A stretch of 64,000 bases of DNA from Bifidobacterium sp. WK041_4_12. GTDB taxonomy: Bacteria > Actinomycetota > Actinomycetes > Actinomycetales > Bifidobacteriaceae. The notes under the pieces were generated by a model. The model was not told where the DNA came from. It made no database searches and worked only from the letters and a program-made list of their open reading frames with translations. How positions within the stretch are numbered: position 1 is the first letter of the stretch; every line of letters begins with the position of its first letter. Shown here piece after piece: positions 15,343 through 24,843 of the stretch. Both the position numbers and the translations under genes were made by a program. The stretch covers positions 1,240,001 to 1,304,000 of the forward strand of contig NZ_CP129674.1 in the NCBI RefSeq assembly GCF_041080795.1. Reading direction: 5' to 3'.

Positions 15343-16311
15343 CTATTCGCTCCTTTTCGCATATGACAAATCAGGTGTACCAGCGCTGCTGTTCATCGTA
15401 ATCATATGCTCTTTCGACAGCTGGGGATGGATTCCCGCCTTGTTCAGCGTGCCATAGAATCCCTTCTGCTCAGAGCTGCTCATGTCAGCTTTCAGGGTGT
15501 CAGCATCGCCTATGGCGGTTATCGTATAGGGACTTTGTATGGAATTGAGTCCAACGAGAATCGTGGTGCCTGCCGTGCGCACGGAAGTCTGGACACCTAC
15601 TCGATAGCCATTGATGGAGATGGCTTCCGCACCGGAGGCCCACAGTCTAGAGACGAATTGCTGGAGGTCGATGTCAGTGATGACACGAATATTGTCGTTG
15701 TCGGTATCGTTGGATCCTGCTGCGCCAGTCGCTGCTATGGGATCGGCAAGGCTGATCGAAATGCCGTCACCCTCGACCTTCGTGAATCCATTGAGCAGAT
15801 TGTCCGCATCGACGGTTGGATCGTTGCTGTCGCCGCCAACCTGAGCGGAGAGCGAGTCTATCTGACTGCGGAGCTTGGTAATCTGACCGTTCATCGTATT
15901 GTATTCCTTGGTTTCAGATTCGACCTGGGATATGAGCTTCTCGCGAATCTTGCTCCTCGGATCGGCATGCAGTTCGCGAACGATCACCGATCCAGCCAAT
16001 CCAACGGCGAGGCATATAAGAAATACCAGCAGTCTGGACATCCATACCTGCAATGGTCCTCGCTGATCATGAACCAATGTGGCATCGCTGAACATCGGGT
16101 CAAGCGAACGGTTGGTCAGGTCATCGATGAGGCGCAGTGATTCATCGTCAATCCTTCTGCGACGGTTGCGGATGTCCGAAACCGTATCTGGCAGCCGGTC
16201 TACATGCCTTTCGGCAAGAAGCGAGACACTGCTCGAGAAGACGACTCTGCGATGGTACGGCATTCTGCCTGGACCGACTGCAAAGGACTTGGGGCGCTGC
16301 TGATCATTCAT
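15343..16311 (-). CDS. DUF881 membrane-anchored protein (upstream paralogue)
   Basis: The 322-residue protein has a cytoplasmic N-terminus of about 90 residues, one transmembrane helix (LLVFLICLAVGLAGSVIV), a coiled coil (MNGQITKLRSQIDSLSAQV, about 140-158) and a DUF881 domain (DGISISLADP, GAEAISINGYRV, SPYTITAIGDA). It ends with a motif like that of its paralogue (P-x-Y-x-Y-A-K, here PDLSYAK). Its first codons overlap the end of the pgsA-like gene, so translation is coupled. Together with sbp and the second DUF881 gene it likely forms a membrane complex; this is inference from constant gene order. Confidence 0.8.
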   Translation of the reverse strand: MNDQQRPKSFAVGPGRMPYHRRVVFSSSVSLLAERHVDRLPDTVSDIRNRRRRIDDESLRLIDDLTNRSLDPMFSDATLVHDQRGPLQVWMSRLLVFLICLAVGLAGSVIVRELHADPRSKIREKLISQVESETKEYNTMNGQITKLRSQIDSLSAQVGGDSNDPTVDADNLLNGFTKVEGDGISISLADPIAATGAAGSNDTDNDNIRVITDIDLQQFVSRLWASGAEAISINGYRVGVQTSVRTAGTTILVGLNSIQSPYTITAIGDADTLKADMSSSEQKGFYGTLNKAGIHPQLSKEHMITMNSSAGTPDLSYAKRSE

Positions 16312-16918
16312 GACGTCGTTCTTCGCGCATCAGTGATATTCCCTGACGAATGTAGAGGATGCCTGCAAACCAGTAGAAGAACACGCCCCACAGTACGACT
16401 GCGAGAGAGAGGAGATGAAGAATGCGAAATATCGAACCGGGCCAGGCATCGGCGACGATCAGTGCCGGAATGCCCAGCATGAGCAGAGCCGTGCCAGTCT
16501 TTCCAGCGAAATGAACTGGCAGTGGACCATAGTCATATTGCGCAAGAATGAGTATGAGTCCAGCCATCAGCAGATCACGCAGTCCTACGACAATGAGCAG
16601 CCACCACGGCAAGATATGCGACACGCCCAAGGCAAGGATGGTGAAGAAAATCAGCATGCGATCCGCAATCGGATCAAGCATCTGACCCGCCTTGCTGACC
16701 TGATTGAAACGCCTGGCAATGTAGCCGTCAATGCCGTCAGACAAGGCCGACACAAAGATAAGCAGCAGTGAAAGCACCAGATGCCGGTGAGACACCAGCA
16801 CTGTGATGAACGGAATGCATGCGATGCGCATCAGGCTGATCGCATTGGGAATCGTCCAAATCGTGTCTTTGGCTTCGGGGCTGTATTTGCTTTCCATTGT
16901 GGGGTCCTGGGAGGTCAT
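16304..16918 (-). CDS. pgsA: CDP-alcohol phosphatidyltransferase (PgsA-like)
   Basis: The 204-residue membrane enzyme carries the family motif D-G-x2-A-R-x8-G-x3-D-x3-D (DGYIARR...GQMLDPIADR, about residues 60-86) and about five transmembrane helices. It is probably phosphatidylglycerol-phosphate synthase, transferring a phosphatidyl group from CDP-diacylglycerol (made by CdsA, also in this window) to glycerol-3-phosphate. Cardiolipin or other head groups cannot be excluded. I use ATG 16918; a GTG at 16924 overlaps the hisG stop as GTGA. It lies at the boundary between the histidine genes and the envelope block. Confidence 0.8.
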   Translation of the reverse strand: MTSQDPTMESKYSPEAKDTIWTIPNAISLMRIACIPFITVLVSHRHLVLSLLLIFVSALSDGIDGYIARRFNQVSKAGQMLDPIADRMLIFFTILALGVSHILPWWLLIVVGLRDLLMAGLILILAQYDYGPLPVHFAGKTGTALLMLGIPALIVADAWPGSIFRILHLLSLAVVLWGVFFYWFAGILYIRQGISLMREERRHE

Positions 16919-16920
16919 AC

Positions 16921-17772
16921 TCACATTCTCGATGCTTGCAGTGCGGTTACTATAATGGCACGCGCTCCAACATCATAGAGTTTATCCATCAAGGCGTTCA
17001 CGGTTTCCTTAGGGACCATCACACGCACGGCAGACCACTGCCTGTCATGCAGATGTGAAACGGTTGGCGACTCGAAGCCAGGAGTGATATCGACTGCCTC
17101 CTGAACCTTCTCTGTGGGAATATCGTAGTCCATCAAGACATAATGATGGGCGGTGAGCACTCCCTGCAGCCTGCGGCTGAACTTGATCATGCGTTCATCG
17201 TCAACCTTGACGCGAGGGGAACGTATGAGAATGCCTTCGGAATGCAGAATCGGATCGGAGAAAATTCTCAGGCCTGCATTGCGCATCGTCGTTCCCGTCG
17301 AAACCACGTCGGCAATCAGGTCAGCGACGCCCAGATGCACCGAAGACTCGACGGCACCGTCCAAGTGAATGATCTCAGCATCGATGCCACGCTCCTTGAG
17401 GTAGTCACCGACAAGCTTGTCATACGAGCTGGCGACCCGCTTGCCATTGATGTCAGCGAGTTCCTTGATGTCTGAATCTTCGGGTGAGGCAAAACGGAAT
17501 GTTGACGCGCCAAATCCGAGCTTGAGATGTTCGACTGCGGCCGTGCCTGAATTCAGCAGTAGGTCACGGCCGGTAATGCCGACATCGACGGTTCCACGCC
17601 CCACGTATACGGCAATGTCAAGCGGACGCAGATAAAACAGTTCTATATCGTTGTCATGGTCCTCGACGACCAGTTGACGCGGATTCGTTCTCAGTCTGTA
17701 TCCGGCCTCTTCCAGCATGCTCCATGATGGCTGCGAGAGCATTCCCTTGTTTGGCACTGCGATTCTTAACAT
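16921..17772 (-). CDS. hisG: ATP phosphoribosyltransferase (long form)
   Basis: HisG catalyses the first step of histidine synthesis, joining ATP and PRPP, and is feedback inhibited by histidine. At 283 residues this is the long, HisZ-independent form with a C-terminal ACT/PII-like regulatory domain (about 205-283). Typical stretches are LRIAVPNKGML at the start, DVGITGRDLL, GVADLIADVVSTG and the EGILIRSPR region. ATG 17772 follows GAGGAGG, so the longer frame beginning at 17802 is not used. hisE lies 104 bases upstream and the two are probably one transcript. Confidence 0.94.
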   Translation of the reverse strand: MLRIAVPNKGMLSQPSWSMLEEAGYRLRTNPRQLVVEDHDNDIELFYLRPLDIAVYVGRGTVDVGITGRDLLLNSGTAAVEHLKLGFGASTFRFASPEDSDIKELADINGKRVASSYDKLVGDYLKERGIDAEIIHLDGAVESSVHLGVADLIADVVSTGTTMRNAGLRIFSDPILHSEGILIRSPRVKVDDERMIKFSRRLQGVLTAHHYVLMDYDIPTEKVQEAVDITPGFESPTVSHLHDRQWSAVRVMVPKETVNALMDKLYDVGARAIIVTALQASRM

Positions 17773-17876
17773 CAATCCTCCTCTGCACAGTCTGAAACGC
17801 ATTGTTTGCGTAACCCTATGCGGCTGCTTCTTTGAATGTGCTCACACATTCTCTCTGAAATGGTTGCCTGTAAGAA

Positions 17877-18140
17877 TCACAGATGCTTGTACACGTCTTC
17901 GATGCTGATGCCACGATCGATCATCATGACCTGCACGTGATACAGCAGTTGGCTCATTTCTTCGGCAGTGCGGTCTGCACCTTCGTATTCGGCGGCCATC
18001 CAGGTCTCCCCTGCTTCTTCGATGATCTTCTTGCCGATGAAGTGCGTTCCCTTGGCAAGTTCCCCTACTGTGAGCGATCCTTCCTGCTTGGAGGCCGACT
18101 TCTCTGAGAGTTCCTTGAACAATGATTCAAATGTCTTCAT
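17877..18140 (-). CDS. hisE: Phosphoribosyl-ATP pyrophosphatase
   Basis: This is an 87-residue MazG-like enzyme performing the second step of histidine synthesis, hydrolysing phosphoribosyl-ATP to phosphoribosyl-AMP. The signature residues are in KKIIEEAGETWMAA and EEMSQLLYHVQVMM, with the paired acidic residues that bind Mg2+. The length is normal for a free-standing HisE. In this organism hisI is a separate gene about 6.7 kb upstream, so the two activities are not fused. Confidence 0.93.
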   Translation of the reverse strand: MKTFESLFKELSEKSASKQEGSLTVGELAKGTHFIGKKIIEEAGETWMAAEYEGADRTAEEMSQLLYHVQVMMIDRGISIEDVYKHL

Positions 18141-18215
18141 GCTGACTTTCCCAAATACAAATCAAATACAAATACTTGTCTGTGATACGAATACAACTCA
18201 CCGGTGATGGCGAGT

Positions 18216-18881
18216 TCAATCCTTGTATGCTGCCTGTGCAAGATCCCTGATGGTATCGATTGCCTTCGCACGATTTGACGAACCGTATACTGCCGAACCC
18301 GCGACAAGAACATCGGCACCTGCCTCGGCGACGATATGAGCCGTGGACGTGCTCACACCTCCATCGACCTGAATATGCGTGCTCAGGCCACGACGGGTGA
18401 TTTCATCGCGAAGGCGTCGAACCTTGAGGGCTTGACTGGTGAGGAACTTCTGACCTCCGAAGCCAGGTTCGACGGTCATGATCAGGATCATGTCGAATTC
18501 GTCAAGAATGTCGAAGATTGGTTCGACGGCTTCTGCCGGCCGCACGGCGTAACAGGCCTTGACACCCATGTCATGCAGTTGGTGAGCAAGGCGAACGGGG
18601 GCGTGGGTCGCTCCCATATGGAAGGAGACCGAGCTGACGCCAAGCTTCGCATATTCTGGTGCCCAACGATCTGGATCCTCAATCATGAGATGAACATCGA
18701 CTGGAAGATCGGTCACTTGGCAGATTCTCTCGACAATGGGTTCACCCATGGTCAGATTCGGGACGAAATGATGATCCATGATATCGACGTGAACCATATC
18801 GGCATGGTCTATTGCGTGAATATCACGTTCGAGGTTTGCAAAATCGGCGGAAAGAATGCTTGGCGCTATCTGAATATTCAT
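18216..18881 (-). CDS. rpe: Ribulose-phosphate 3-epimerase
   Basis: Rpe interconverts ribulose-5-phosphate and xylulose-5-phosphate, which links the pentose phosphate reactions to the bifid shunt, where xylulose-5-phosphate is the phosphoketolase substrate. The 221-residue TIM barrel shows SILSADFANLE, HVDIMDHHFVPN (metal-binding His and Asp), TVEPGFGGQKF and QVDGGVS. I start at ATG 18881 because the family begins almost directly with this strand; ATG 18890 or an earlier in-frame start is possible and no strong ribosome site decides it. Confidence 0.93.
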   Translation of the reverse strand: MNIQIAPSILSADFANLERDIHAIDHADMVHVDIMDHHFVPNLTMGEPIVERICQVTDLPVDVHLMIEDPDRWAPEYAKLGVSSVSFHMGATHAPVRLAHQLHDMGVKACYAVRPAEAVEPIFDILDEFDMILIMTVEPGFGGQKFLTSQALKVRRLRDEITRRGLSTHIQVDGGVSTSTAHIVAEAGADVLVAGSAVYGSSNRAKAIDTIRDLAQAAYKD

Positions 18882-18928
18882 ATCATCCATTCTAAGCAAT
18901 ACGAAAGACGAGCGAGTACGTGTCAAGC

Positions 18929-19984
18929 CTACTCATGCTTCTCGGATGACGTTTCGTCCGATTTCGCGCTCGTCTGCGAGTCACCACTGTCATGGCTTTC
19001 AGATGAGTCGATCCGCGACGCAGCAGCCTCGTCCGCCTTCGGCTTTGTGCCGGTGTCACTTGGCTTTGGTGAGTGTGTCGAAGTTGAGTCCCCCTGTTCA
19101 CGTGACTCAAGTTCGGTGACGGTGCGCAGTTTCTCGGACAACAGATCCGTGGATTTACCGTATCTCTGAATCAGGATGAAGGCGAACACGCCGAGAATGA
19201 AGCAGACCATGGATACCCATACATTGATGCGGACACCGAGGAATTCGTGTGCGAAATCTATGCGCAGCATTTCAATCCAGGTGCGACCCGCCGTGTACCA
19301 CATCACATATATGGCAAACAGAGAACCCGCCTTGAGCACCTTCGAAGCCTTGCGGCCGATCCAGAGAATAAGCGCGGCACCAATGAGATTCCATATCATC
19401 TCATACAGAAACGTCGGCTGGAACAGGGTCCCGGTTGGGCATGAGGAACCGTCATAGCACAGTTCGCTGCCACCTATGGCCGTGCCGGTGACGTTAAGCT
19501 TGAGTCCCCATGGCAATGGCGTTGGCGCACCGTAGAGTTCCTGGTTAAACCAGTTGCCCAGGCGACCGATGGCCTGTGCCACCAGAAGGGCTGGTGCGAT
19601 CACATCACTGAGGAGAGCCATGGGATAGTGACGATGCCTGCACCATACCCATGCGGCAAGAGCTCCCAGCACGACCGCTCCCCAGATGCCCAACCCTCCA
19701 TTCCAAATGCGGAACATGTCCACCCAATCACCGGTTGGGCCAAAGAAACGTTCAGGAGTGGTGATGATGTGATAGATTCGCGCTCCTACGATGCCGGCAG
19801 GAACCGCGCACAGGGCGATGTCAAGAATCTGATCGCCGATGCCGCCAACTTTCTTCCAACGCACGGTTGCTATCCATACAGCGACGACAATGGCCGCCAG
19901 CATGGTCAAGGCATAGAAGTGTATGGTCAGCGGTCCGATCGAGAACTGTGAAATCGACGGTGACGGAATATAGGCTAAGTTCAT
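18929..19984 (-). CDS. lgt: Prolipoprotein diacylglyceryl transferase
   Basis: Lgt transfers diacylglycerol from phosphatidylglycerol to the lipobox cysteine of prolipoproteins such as LivJ and the Zn-binding protein in this window. The 351-residue protein has about seven membrane helices and the signature region NGGLGIWG ... AIGRLGNWFNQELYG. The canonical HGGL histidine position reads Asn here. After residue 285 comes a cytoplasmic tail rich in Ser, Lys and Glu (about 65 residues), as in many actinobacterial Lgt proteins. ATG 18929-19984 follows GGGGAG. It lies inside the his/trp cluster. Confidence 0.93.
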   Translation of the reverse strand: MNLAYIPSPSISQFSIGPLTIHFYALTMLAAIVVAVWIATVRWKKVGGIGDQILDIALCAVPAGIVGARIYHIITTPERFFGPTGDWVDMFRIWNGGLGIWGAVVLGALAAWVWCRHRHYPMALLSDVIAPALLVAQAIGRLGNWFNQELYGAPTPLPWGLKLNVTGTAIGGSELCYDGSSCPTGTLFQPTFLYEMIWNLIGAALILWIGRKASKVLKAGSLFAIYVMWYTAGRTWIEMLRIDFAHEFLGVRINVWVSMVCFILGVFAFILIQRYGKSTDLLSEKLRTVTELESREQGDSTSTHSPKPSDTGTKPKADEAAASRIDSSESHDSGDSQTSAKSDETSSEKHE

Positions 19985-20061
19985 GACTCCCCATTCAATT
20001 GACTGTTATGAAGTTCCGAGAGCGTGCATGCTCACACAGGGATTGCAGACAAGCTCGAAGT

Positions 20062-20985
20062 CTAGCCTCGCGCTGTATGTATCGCATCGGCCAATGCTCG
20101 TGTCGTCTGTGCCAGATCGGCCAGACCCTGTTCCTGAGGCTTGACATGCTTGCCCGTGTCATCCAGCAATTGGTGCACCAAGGCAGACCCTACGATAACG
20201 CCATCGGCATAGCTGCCCACCTTGGCGCCCTGCTCCGGGGTGGACACGCCGATACCCACGCAGACATGGTCGGCACCTGCCTGACGTGTGCGTTCGACAA
20301 GCAGTTCAGGTGAGGACGATATCGTGGTCCTTTCACCAGTCACGCCCATGCGCGAGGCCGCATAGACGAAGCCACGAGCATTGTTGGCCACGATGGCAAG
20401 CCTGTCTGCCGTGGAATCCGGCGACACCAGAAATACCCTATCCAGACCGTAGCGCTCCGAAGCTTCAATCCACTCCCCTGCCTCGTCGGGTATCAAATCA
20501 GGTGTGATCAGTCCAGCTCCGCCCGCATTCGAAAAATCTCTGGCAAAGCGTTCGACACCATAATGGAAGATCAGATTCCAGTAGCTCATGATCAGCGGCA
20601 CGCCACCGGCCTTCGCGACGGTTTCGACCGCGTCGAAAACTCCGGCGATGTGCTCGCCGTTGTCCAAGGCAATATGAGAGGCTGCCTGGATGACTGGACC
20701 ATCCATGACCGGATCAGAGTATGGCAAACCGATCTCCACAATATCGACGCCATGGTTGACCAGCGTCTCAAAGGCCTTCAGCGAGTATTCCTTATCAGGG
20801 AAACCGTAGGGAAGGTAGGCGATGAATGCTGGTGAATTCTTGTCAGCCAGCGTCTGCAGCCTCGATGCGGTCTTGCTCGGCGTGTTGGTGAACCCCAGTG
20901 GTTGAGTATGACGAGCATCAGAAGGTGCGCCAGCAGGTGCTGTGGCAGCTTGTGACGATTCGAAGCCCTTGTGTGTGTCAGTCAT
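20062..20985 (-). CDS. trpA: Tryptophan synthase alpha subunit
   Basis: TrpA cleaves indole-3-glycerol phosphate to indole, which is channelled to TrpB. The TIM barrel shows FIAYLPYGFPD, VEIGLPYSDPVMDG (catalytic Glu and Asp) and GIGVSTPEQ. A non-conserved N-terminal extension of about 40 residues precedes the catalytic core. I use ATG 20985; the GTG at 20994 overlaps the trpCB stop (GTGA) and sits close to GGAGAAGA, so either start is possible. The tight overlap means coupled translation with the fused trpCB gene, matching their joint complex. Confidence 0.93.
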   Translation of the reverse strand: MTDTHKGFESSQAATAPAGAPSDARHTQPLGFTNTPSKTASRLQTLADKNSPAFIAYLPYGFPDKEYSLKAFETLVNHGVDIVEIGLPYSDPVMDGPVIQAASHIALDNGEHIAGVFDAVETVAKAGGVPLIMSYWNLIFHYGVERFARDFSNAGGAGLITPDLIPDEAGEWIEASERYGLDRVFLVSPDSTADRLAIVANNARGFVYAASRMGVTGERTTISSSPELLVERTRQAGADHVCVGIGVSTPEQGAKVGSYADGVIVGSALVHQLLDDTGKHVKPQEQGLADLAQTTRALADAIHTARG

Positions 20986-20990
20986 GTCGA

Positions 20991-23090
20991 TCACTCTTCT
21001 CCATCAACGCTGTTGCCGTGGGCGCCATTGGCATCCAGAGCCTTGCTTTGTTCATCGGTAAGGAAGCCGAACCATTTTCCGGCAGTTGCCACATCCTTGT
21101 CGCCTCGACCAGAAATGTTGACGACAAGCACGGGGTTTTCTACACCCTTGTCTATCAGATCCTGCGCAGCCTTGTACGCACCAGCCACGGCATGAGATGA
21201 TTCGAGCGCCGGAATGATGCCCTCGCTGCGAGACAGATCCAAGAACGCGCTCATGGCTTCCTTGTCGGTTGCATAATCGTAATGCACCCTGCCAATATCC
21301 TTCAGCCATGCATGTTCTGGTCCAACCGAAGCGTAATCAAGTCCGGCTGAAATCGAATAGGTGTCCAAGGTCTGGCCTTCGGCATTTTCAAGCAGATAGG
21401 ATTTAGCGCCCTGGAATACGCCGAGCTGCCCGGTTCCCTCGGTCAGCCGAATGGCATGGTCGCCTGATTCAGGGCCGTTGCCACCAGCCTCATAGGCATA
21501 GAGCCGAACTCGTTCGTCATCGAGGAATGCGTTCATGATGCCAATGGCGTTGGAACCTCCGCCGACGCAGGCAATCACCGCATCGGGATGTTCGATGCCA
21601 TAGTCATCCTGCAGCTGTTCCTTTGCCTCTTCTCCAATGATTTTCTGGAAGTCCCTCACCATGGTGGGGAACGGGTGCGGTCCGGCGACAGTTCCCAGCA
21701 GATAATGCGTGTCTTCAACGTTGGTTACCCAGTCGCGCAACGCTTCATTGATGGCATCCTTCAGAATGCGCGTGCCCTGGGTCACCTCGACCACCTCGGC
21801 ACCAAGCATGCGCATGCGAGCTACGTTCAAGGCCTGACGTCGTGCATCGATCTGACCCATGTAGATGCGGCACTTCAAACCGAGCAGGGCACACACGGTA
21901 GCTGTGGCAACGCCGTGCTGACCTGCTCCAGTCTCAGCGATGACGCGATGCTTGCCCATGCGCTTGACCAGCAGACCCTGTCCGAGTGCGTTGTTGATCT
22001 TATGAGCCCCGGTATGGTTCAAGTCCTCTCGTTTGAGGAATACTCGTACCGGAGCGCTCACCTTGTCGCTGACGAGCTTCGCAAAACGAGGTGCCTCGGT
22101 CAATGCCGATGGGCGCCCAACATACTGCTTGGACAGTCGAGCGAACTCCTGATGGAACTCTGGATCAGCCTTTGCCTGCTTGTATACGTTTTCAAGCTCG
22201 TCAAGGGCATGAATCAAAGCCTCCGGGACATATCGTCCACCGTATTGTCCGAAATATGGACCCTCATGGGTACTGAGCGGCAGACTTTCTGATTGCTTCA
22301 CGACTTTTCCTCCTTCAACGAGTCGACTGACGGCAAGTTCATGATCGCCAGCAGTCGCAACTCCTTCTCCGACCAGAACGGCATCTGCACCTGCTCTGGC
22401 ATACATGTCGAGTTCCTTGATACCGAACACGCCTGATTCGGCAACGCGGATGACGTTTTCAGGCAGCTTGGCAGCCAAAGCCTTGTATTTGGTGACATCC
22501 ACGGACAGATCTTTGAGATTGCGTGCATTGATGCCGATTATTCTCGCTCCGGCTGCCACTGCCCTATCGATCTCTTCGCGAGTATGAGTTTCGACAAGCG
22601 CACTGAGACCCAGCGAGTGTGCCAGTTCGAGCAGTTCGCGAAGCTTGTCATCTTCGAGGGCAGCGACTATCAGCAACACCACATCCGCGCCATGCGCCCG
22701 GGCTTCCCATATCTGGTACTGGGTGACGATGAAGTCCTTGTTGAGCACGGGAATCTGTACCGCTTGCCGCACGGCATCGAGGTCATCAAAGCTTCCCAGA
22801 AAGCGACGACGCTCGGTGAGCACCGAAATGGCGCTTGCACCACCGCGCTGATATTGCAATGCCAATGCTGCAGGGTCTTCGATATCGGCAAGATGACCCT
22901 TTGATGGCGAGGCACGCTTGATTTCAGCGATGATGGGAATGGAATCAGGCTGTCGAAGCCATCGAGTGGCATCCAAGGGCGTGCTCGTCATATTCCTCAC
23001 CTGCTGTTGAAGCTGGGTCAAGGAAAGTCTGGCCTCACGTTCGCGCTGATCAGCTAACGCTCCTGCGACCAATTCATCTAGGACTGACAT
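20991..23090 (-). CDS. trpCB: Fused indole-3-glycerol-phosphate synthase / tryptophan synthase beta
   Basis: One 699-residue polypeptide holds TrpC (about residues 1-265: IIAEIKRASPSKG, VLTERRRFLGS, LNKDFIV, RVAESGV) joined by a short linker to TrpB (about 275-699: YFGQYGGRYVPE, HTGAHKINNALG with the PLP lysine near 362, GAGQHGVA, CVGGGSNAIG). It turns CdRP into indole-glycerol phosphate and later joins indole with serine. The same fusion is familiar in bifidobacteria. The second ATG (23090) is favoured by spacing from GAGG. TrpE lies 133 bases upstream. Confidence 0.94.
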   Translation of the reverse strand: MSVLDELVAGALADQREREARLSLTQLQQQVRNMTSTPLDATRWLRQPDSIPIIAEIKRASPSKGHLADIEDPAALALQYQRGGASAISVLTERRRFLGSFDDLDAVRQAVQIPVLNKDFIVTQYQIWEARAHGADVVLLIVAALEDDKLRELLELAHSLGLSALVETHTREEIDRAVAAGARIIGINARNLKDLSVDVTKYKALAAKLPENVIRVAESGVFGIKELDMYARAGADAVLVGEGVATAGDHELAVSRLVEGGKVVKQSESLPLSTHEGPYFGQYGGRYVPEALIHALDELENVYKQAKADPEFHQEFARLSKQYVGRPSALTEAPRFAKLVSDKVSAPVRVFLKREDLNHTGAHKINNALGQGLLVKRMGKHRVIAETGAGQHGVATATVCALLGLKCRIYMGQIDARRQALNVARMRMLGAEVVEVTQGTRILKDAINEALRDWVTNVEDTHYLLGTVAGPHPFPTMVRDFQKIIGEEAKEQLQDDYGIEHPDAVIACVGGGSNAIGIMNAFLDDERVRLYAYEAGGNGPESGDHAIRLTEGTGQLGVFQGAKSYLLENAEGQTLDTYSISAGLDYASVGPEHAWLKDIGRVHYDYATDKEAMSAFLDLSRSEGIIPALESSHAVAGAYKAAQDLIDKGVENPVLVVNISGRGDKDVATAGKWFGFLTDEQSKALDANGAHGNSVDGEE

Positions 23091-23226
23091 CATTCACCTC
23101 GCTATTCCACTCAATGTTCTTGCAACTTCTTTATGGAGACCGTATGTCTCACACATGTCATGTCTGGCAGTAATCACGTCTTGCAGTTCATTGCACTCAC
23201 TGGTCATTGGACTCACTTGCAGACCA

Positions 23227-24843
23227 TTAGATCTGCGTCAACTGTGCCGCAATCTGCACGGCTTCGACGGATGCCTCTGCCTTGTTGCGTGTTTCCTGCC
23301 ATTCGTTTTCAGGAACCGAATCCAGCACGATGCCGGCACCAGCCTGCACGCTCGCCTTATGATCTCGAATGAAAGCGGTCCGAATCGCTATGGCCATATC
23401 CATGTTGCCAGAAAAGTCGAAGTAACCGACCGTGCCGCCATAGATGCCTCGATCAATGCCTTCGATATGGTCAATGATGCTGATGGCGCTCGTTTTCGGA
23501 GCCCCGCTTAACGTCCCTGCAGGGAATGCCGAGGTGAACACATCAAAGGTCGATGCACCCGGTGAAAGCTTTCCGGTTACTGTCGAAGCGATATGCATGA
23601 TATGGCTGAATCGCTTGATGTCCATCAGCGAGACGACGCTCACCGTCGAAGGATCGCAGACACGCGAAAGGTCGTTGCGAGCCAAATCAACCAGCATGAT
23701 ATGTTCGCTGCGCTCCTTTGGATCGGCCAACAGTTCCTTGGCCAGACGCTGATCCTCTTCAGGGGTTGCACCCCTGGGACGAGAGCCAGCTATCGGGAAG
23801 GTCAGTGCCTGACCACGGTCCACCTTGATTAACGTTTCCGGACTGGAACCGATGACATTGAAATCCCTGCCCTGAGCATCCGTCAAGGCGAAGAAGTACA
23901 TATAAGGGCTGGGATTGAGCGTGCGCAGCACCCGATAGATGTCGAATGGCCGTGAAGGGGCATCAAGATCAAGTCGTTGCGATATCACCACCTGGAATGC
24001 GTCACCATCGATGACGTGCTGCTGTGCCCTTGCAACCCATTGCTCGTAATCGCTTTTGGCTGTGCGGAACCTGAGCTTGGGTCTGGGCTTAGCTGCATCA
24101 ATACTACCGATGTATGCCACTGACTGGGCAGGATGCGCTGCATCGTTCTGCATGGCATTGAGCCGAGCGACAGCCTCGTCATAAGCGTCATCCGCACGTG
24201 TTGGCCGGTCGTCGATATTGACTGCATTGGCAATCATCCAGACAGATCCGCTGAAATGGTCGACTACGGCAATGTCGGTTGCCAGTGCGAGCACGAGTTC
24301 AGGCTGACCGGTTTCGTTTACCGCATCGTGGGGAAGCTTCTTCTCCCAGTGACGCGTTGCATCCCAGCCGACGGTGCCGACCAGTCCACTGGTCAGGTTG
24401 GGAAGTCCGTCCACTTCTGGAGCCTTGAGAATATTCAGCGTCTCGCGTGCGACATCGATGACGTAGCCATGCTGCGGAACTCCGGCTGGCACTCGTCCGA
24501 GCCAGTCCGCCTCACCCTGGTTTGAGCGCAGCTGCGCTATGGAATGCACGCCAATGAACGAGTAGCGATTCCATGAACCGGCATGATCGGCGGTTTCGAG
24601 GATGAAGCTGCCACTTCGACCGTGGGCAAGCCGCTCATAGAAGCCGACCGGTGTCAGCGTGTCCCCGAGCAATCTCCTGACAATCGGGATGATGCGGTAT
24701 CCGGCATCGGCAAGACGGTGGAATTCGTCGCGATCTGGCCATGTTGAGCCCCATTGCAGATTCTTGACACTGCAGCGAGGGTCATGGGAAGCTCGTTCAT
24801 CTCTGTTGGGAACGTCATTGCCTGGCCGTTCAGCATTGCTCAT
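23227..24843 (-). CDS. trpE: Anthranilate synthase component I
   Basis: TrpE makes anthranilate from chorismate with the glutamine amidotransferase TrpG, which is not in this window. The 538-residue protein has the N-terminal tryptophan-binding region (FILETADHAGSWNRYSFIG, about 75-95) and the C-terminal chorismate-binding domain with SSPETLIKV, IAGSRPRGAT, HIMLVDLARND, GTLSGAPK and AGAGIVLDSVPENE. The start ATG 24843 overlaps the hisI stop (TGATG), so histidine and tryptophan genes share a transcript. I see no leader peptide with tandem Trp codons nearby. Confidence 0.95.
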   Translation of the reverse strand: MSNAERPGNDVPNRDERASHDPRCSVKNLQWGSTWPDRDEFHRLADAGYRIIPIVRRLLGDTLTPVGFYERLAHGRSGSFILETADHAGSWNRYSFIGVHSIAQLRSNQGEADWLGRVPAGVPQHGYVIDVARETLNILKAPEVDGLPNLTSGLVGTVGWDATRHWEKKLPHDAVNETGQPELVLALATDIAVVDHFSGSVWMIANAVNIDDRPTRADDAYDEAVARLNAMQNDAAHPAQSVAYIGSIDAAKPRPKLRFRTAKSDYEQWVARAQQHVIDGDAFQVVISQRLDLDAPSRPFDIYRVLRTLNPSPYMYFFALTDAQGRDFNVIGSSPETLIKVDRGQALTFPIAGSRPRGATPEEDQRLAKELLADPKERSEHIMLVDLARNDLSRVCDPSTVSVVSLMDIKRFSHIMHIASTVTGKLSPGASTFDVFTSAFPAGTLSGAPKTSAISIIDHIEGIDRGIYGGTVGYFDFSGNMDMAIAIRTAFIRDHKASVQAGAGIVLDSVPENEWQETRNKAEASVEAVQIAAQLTQI

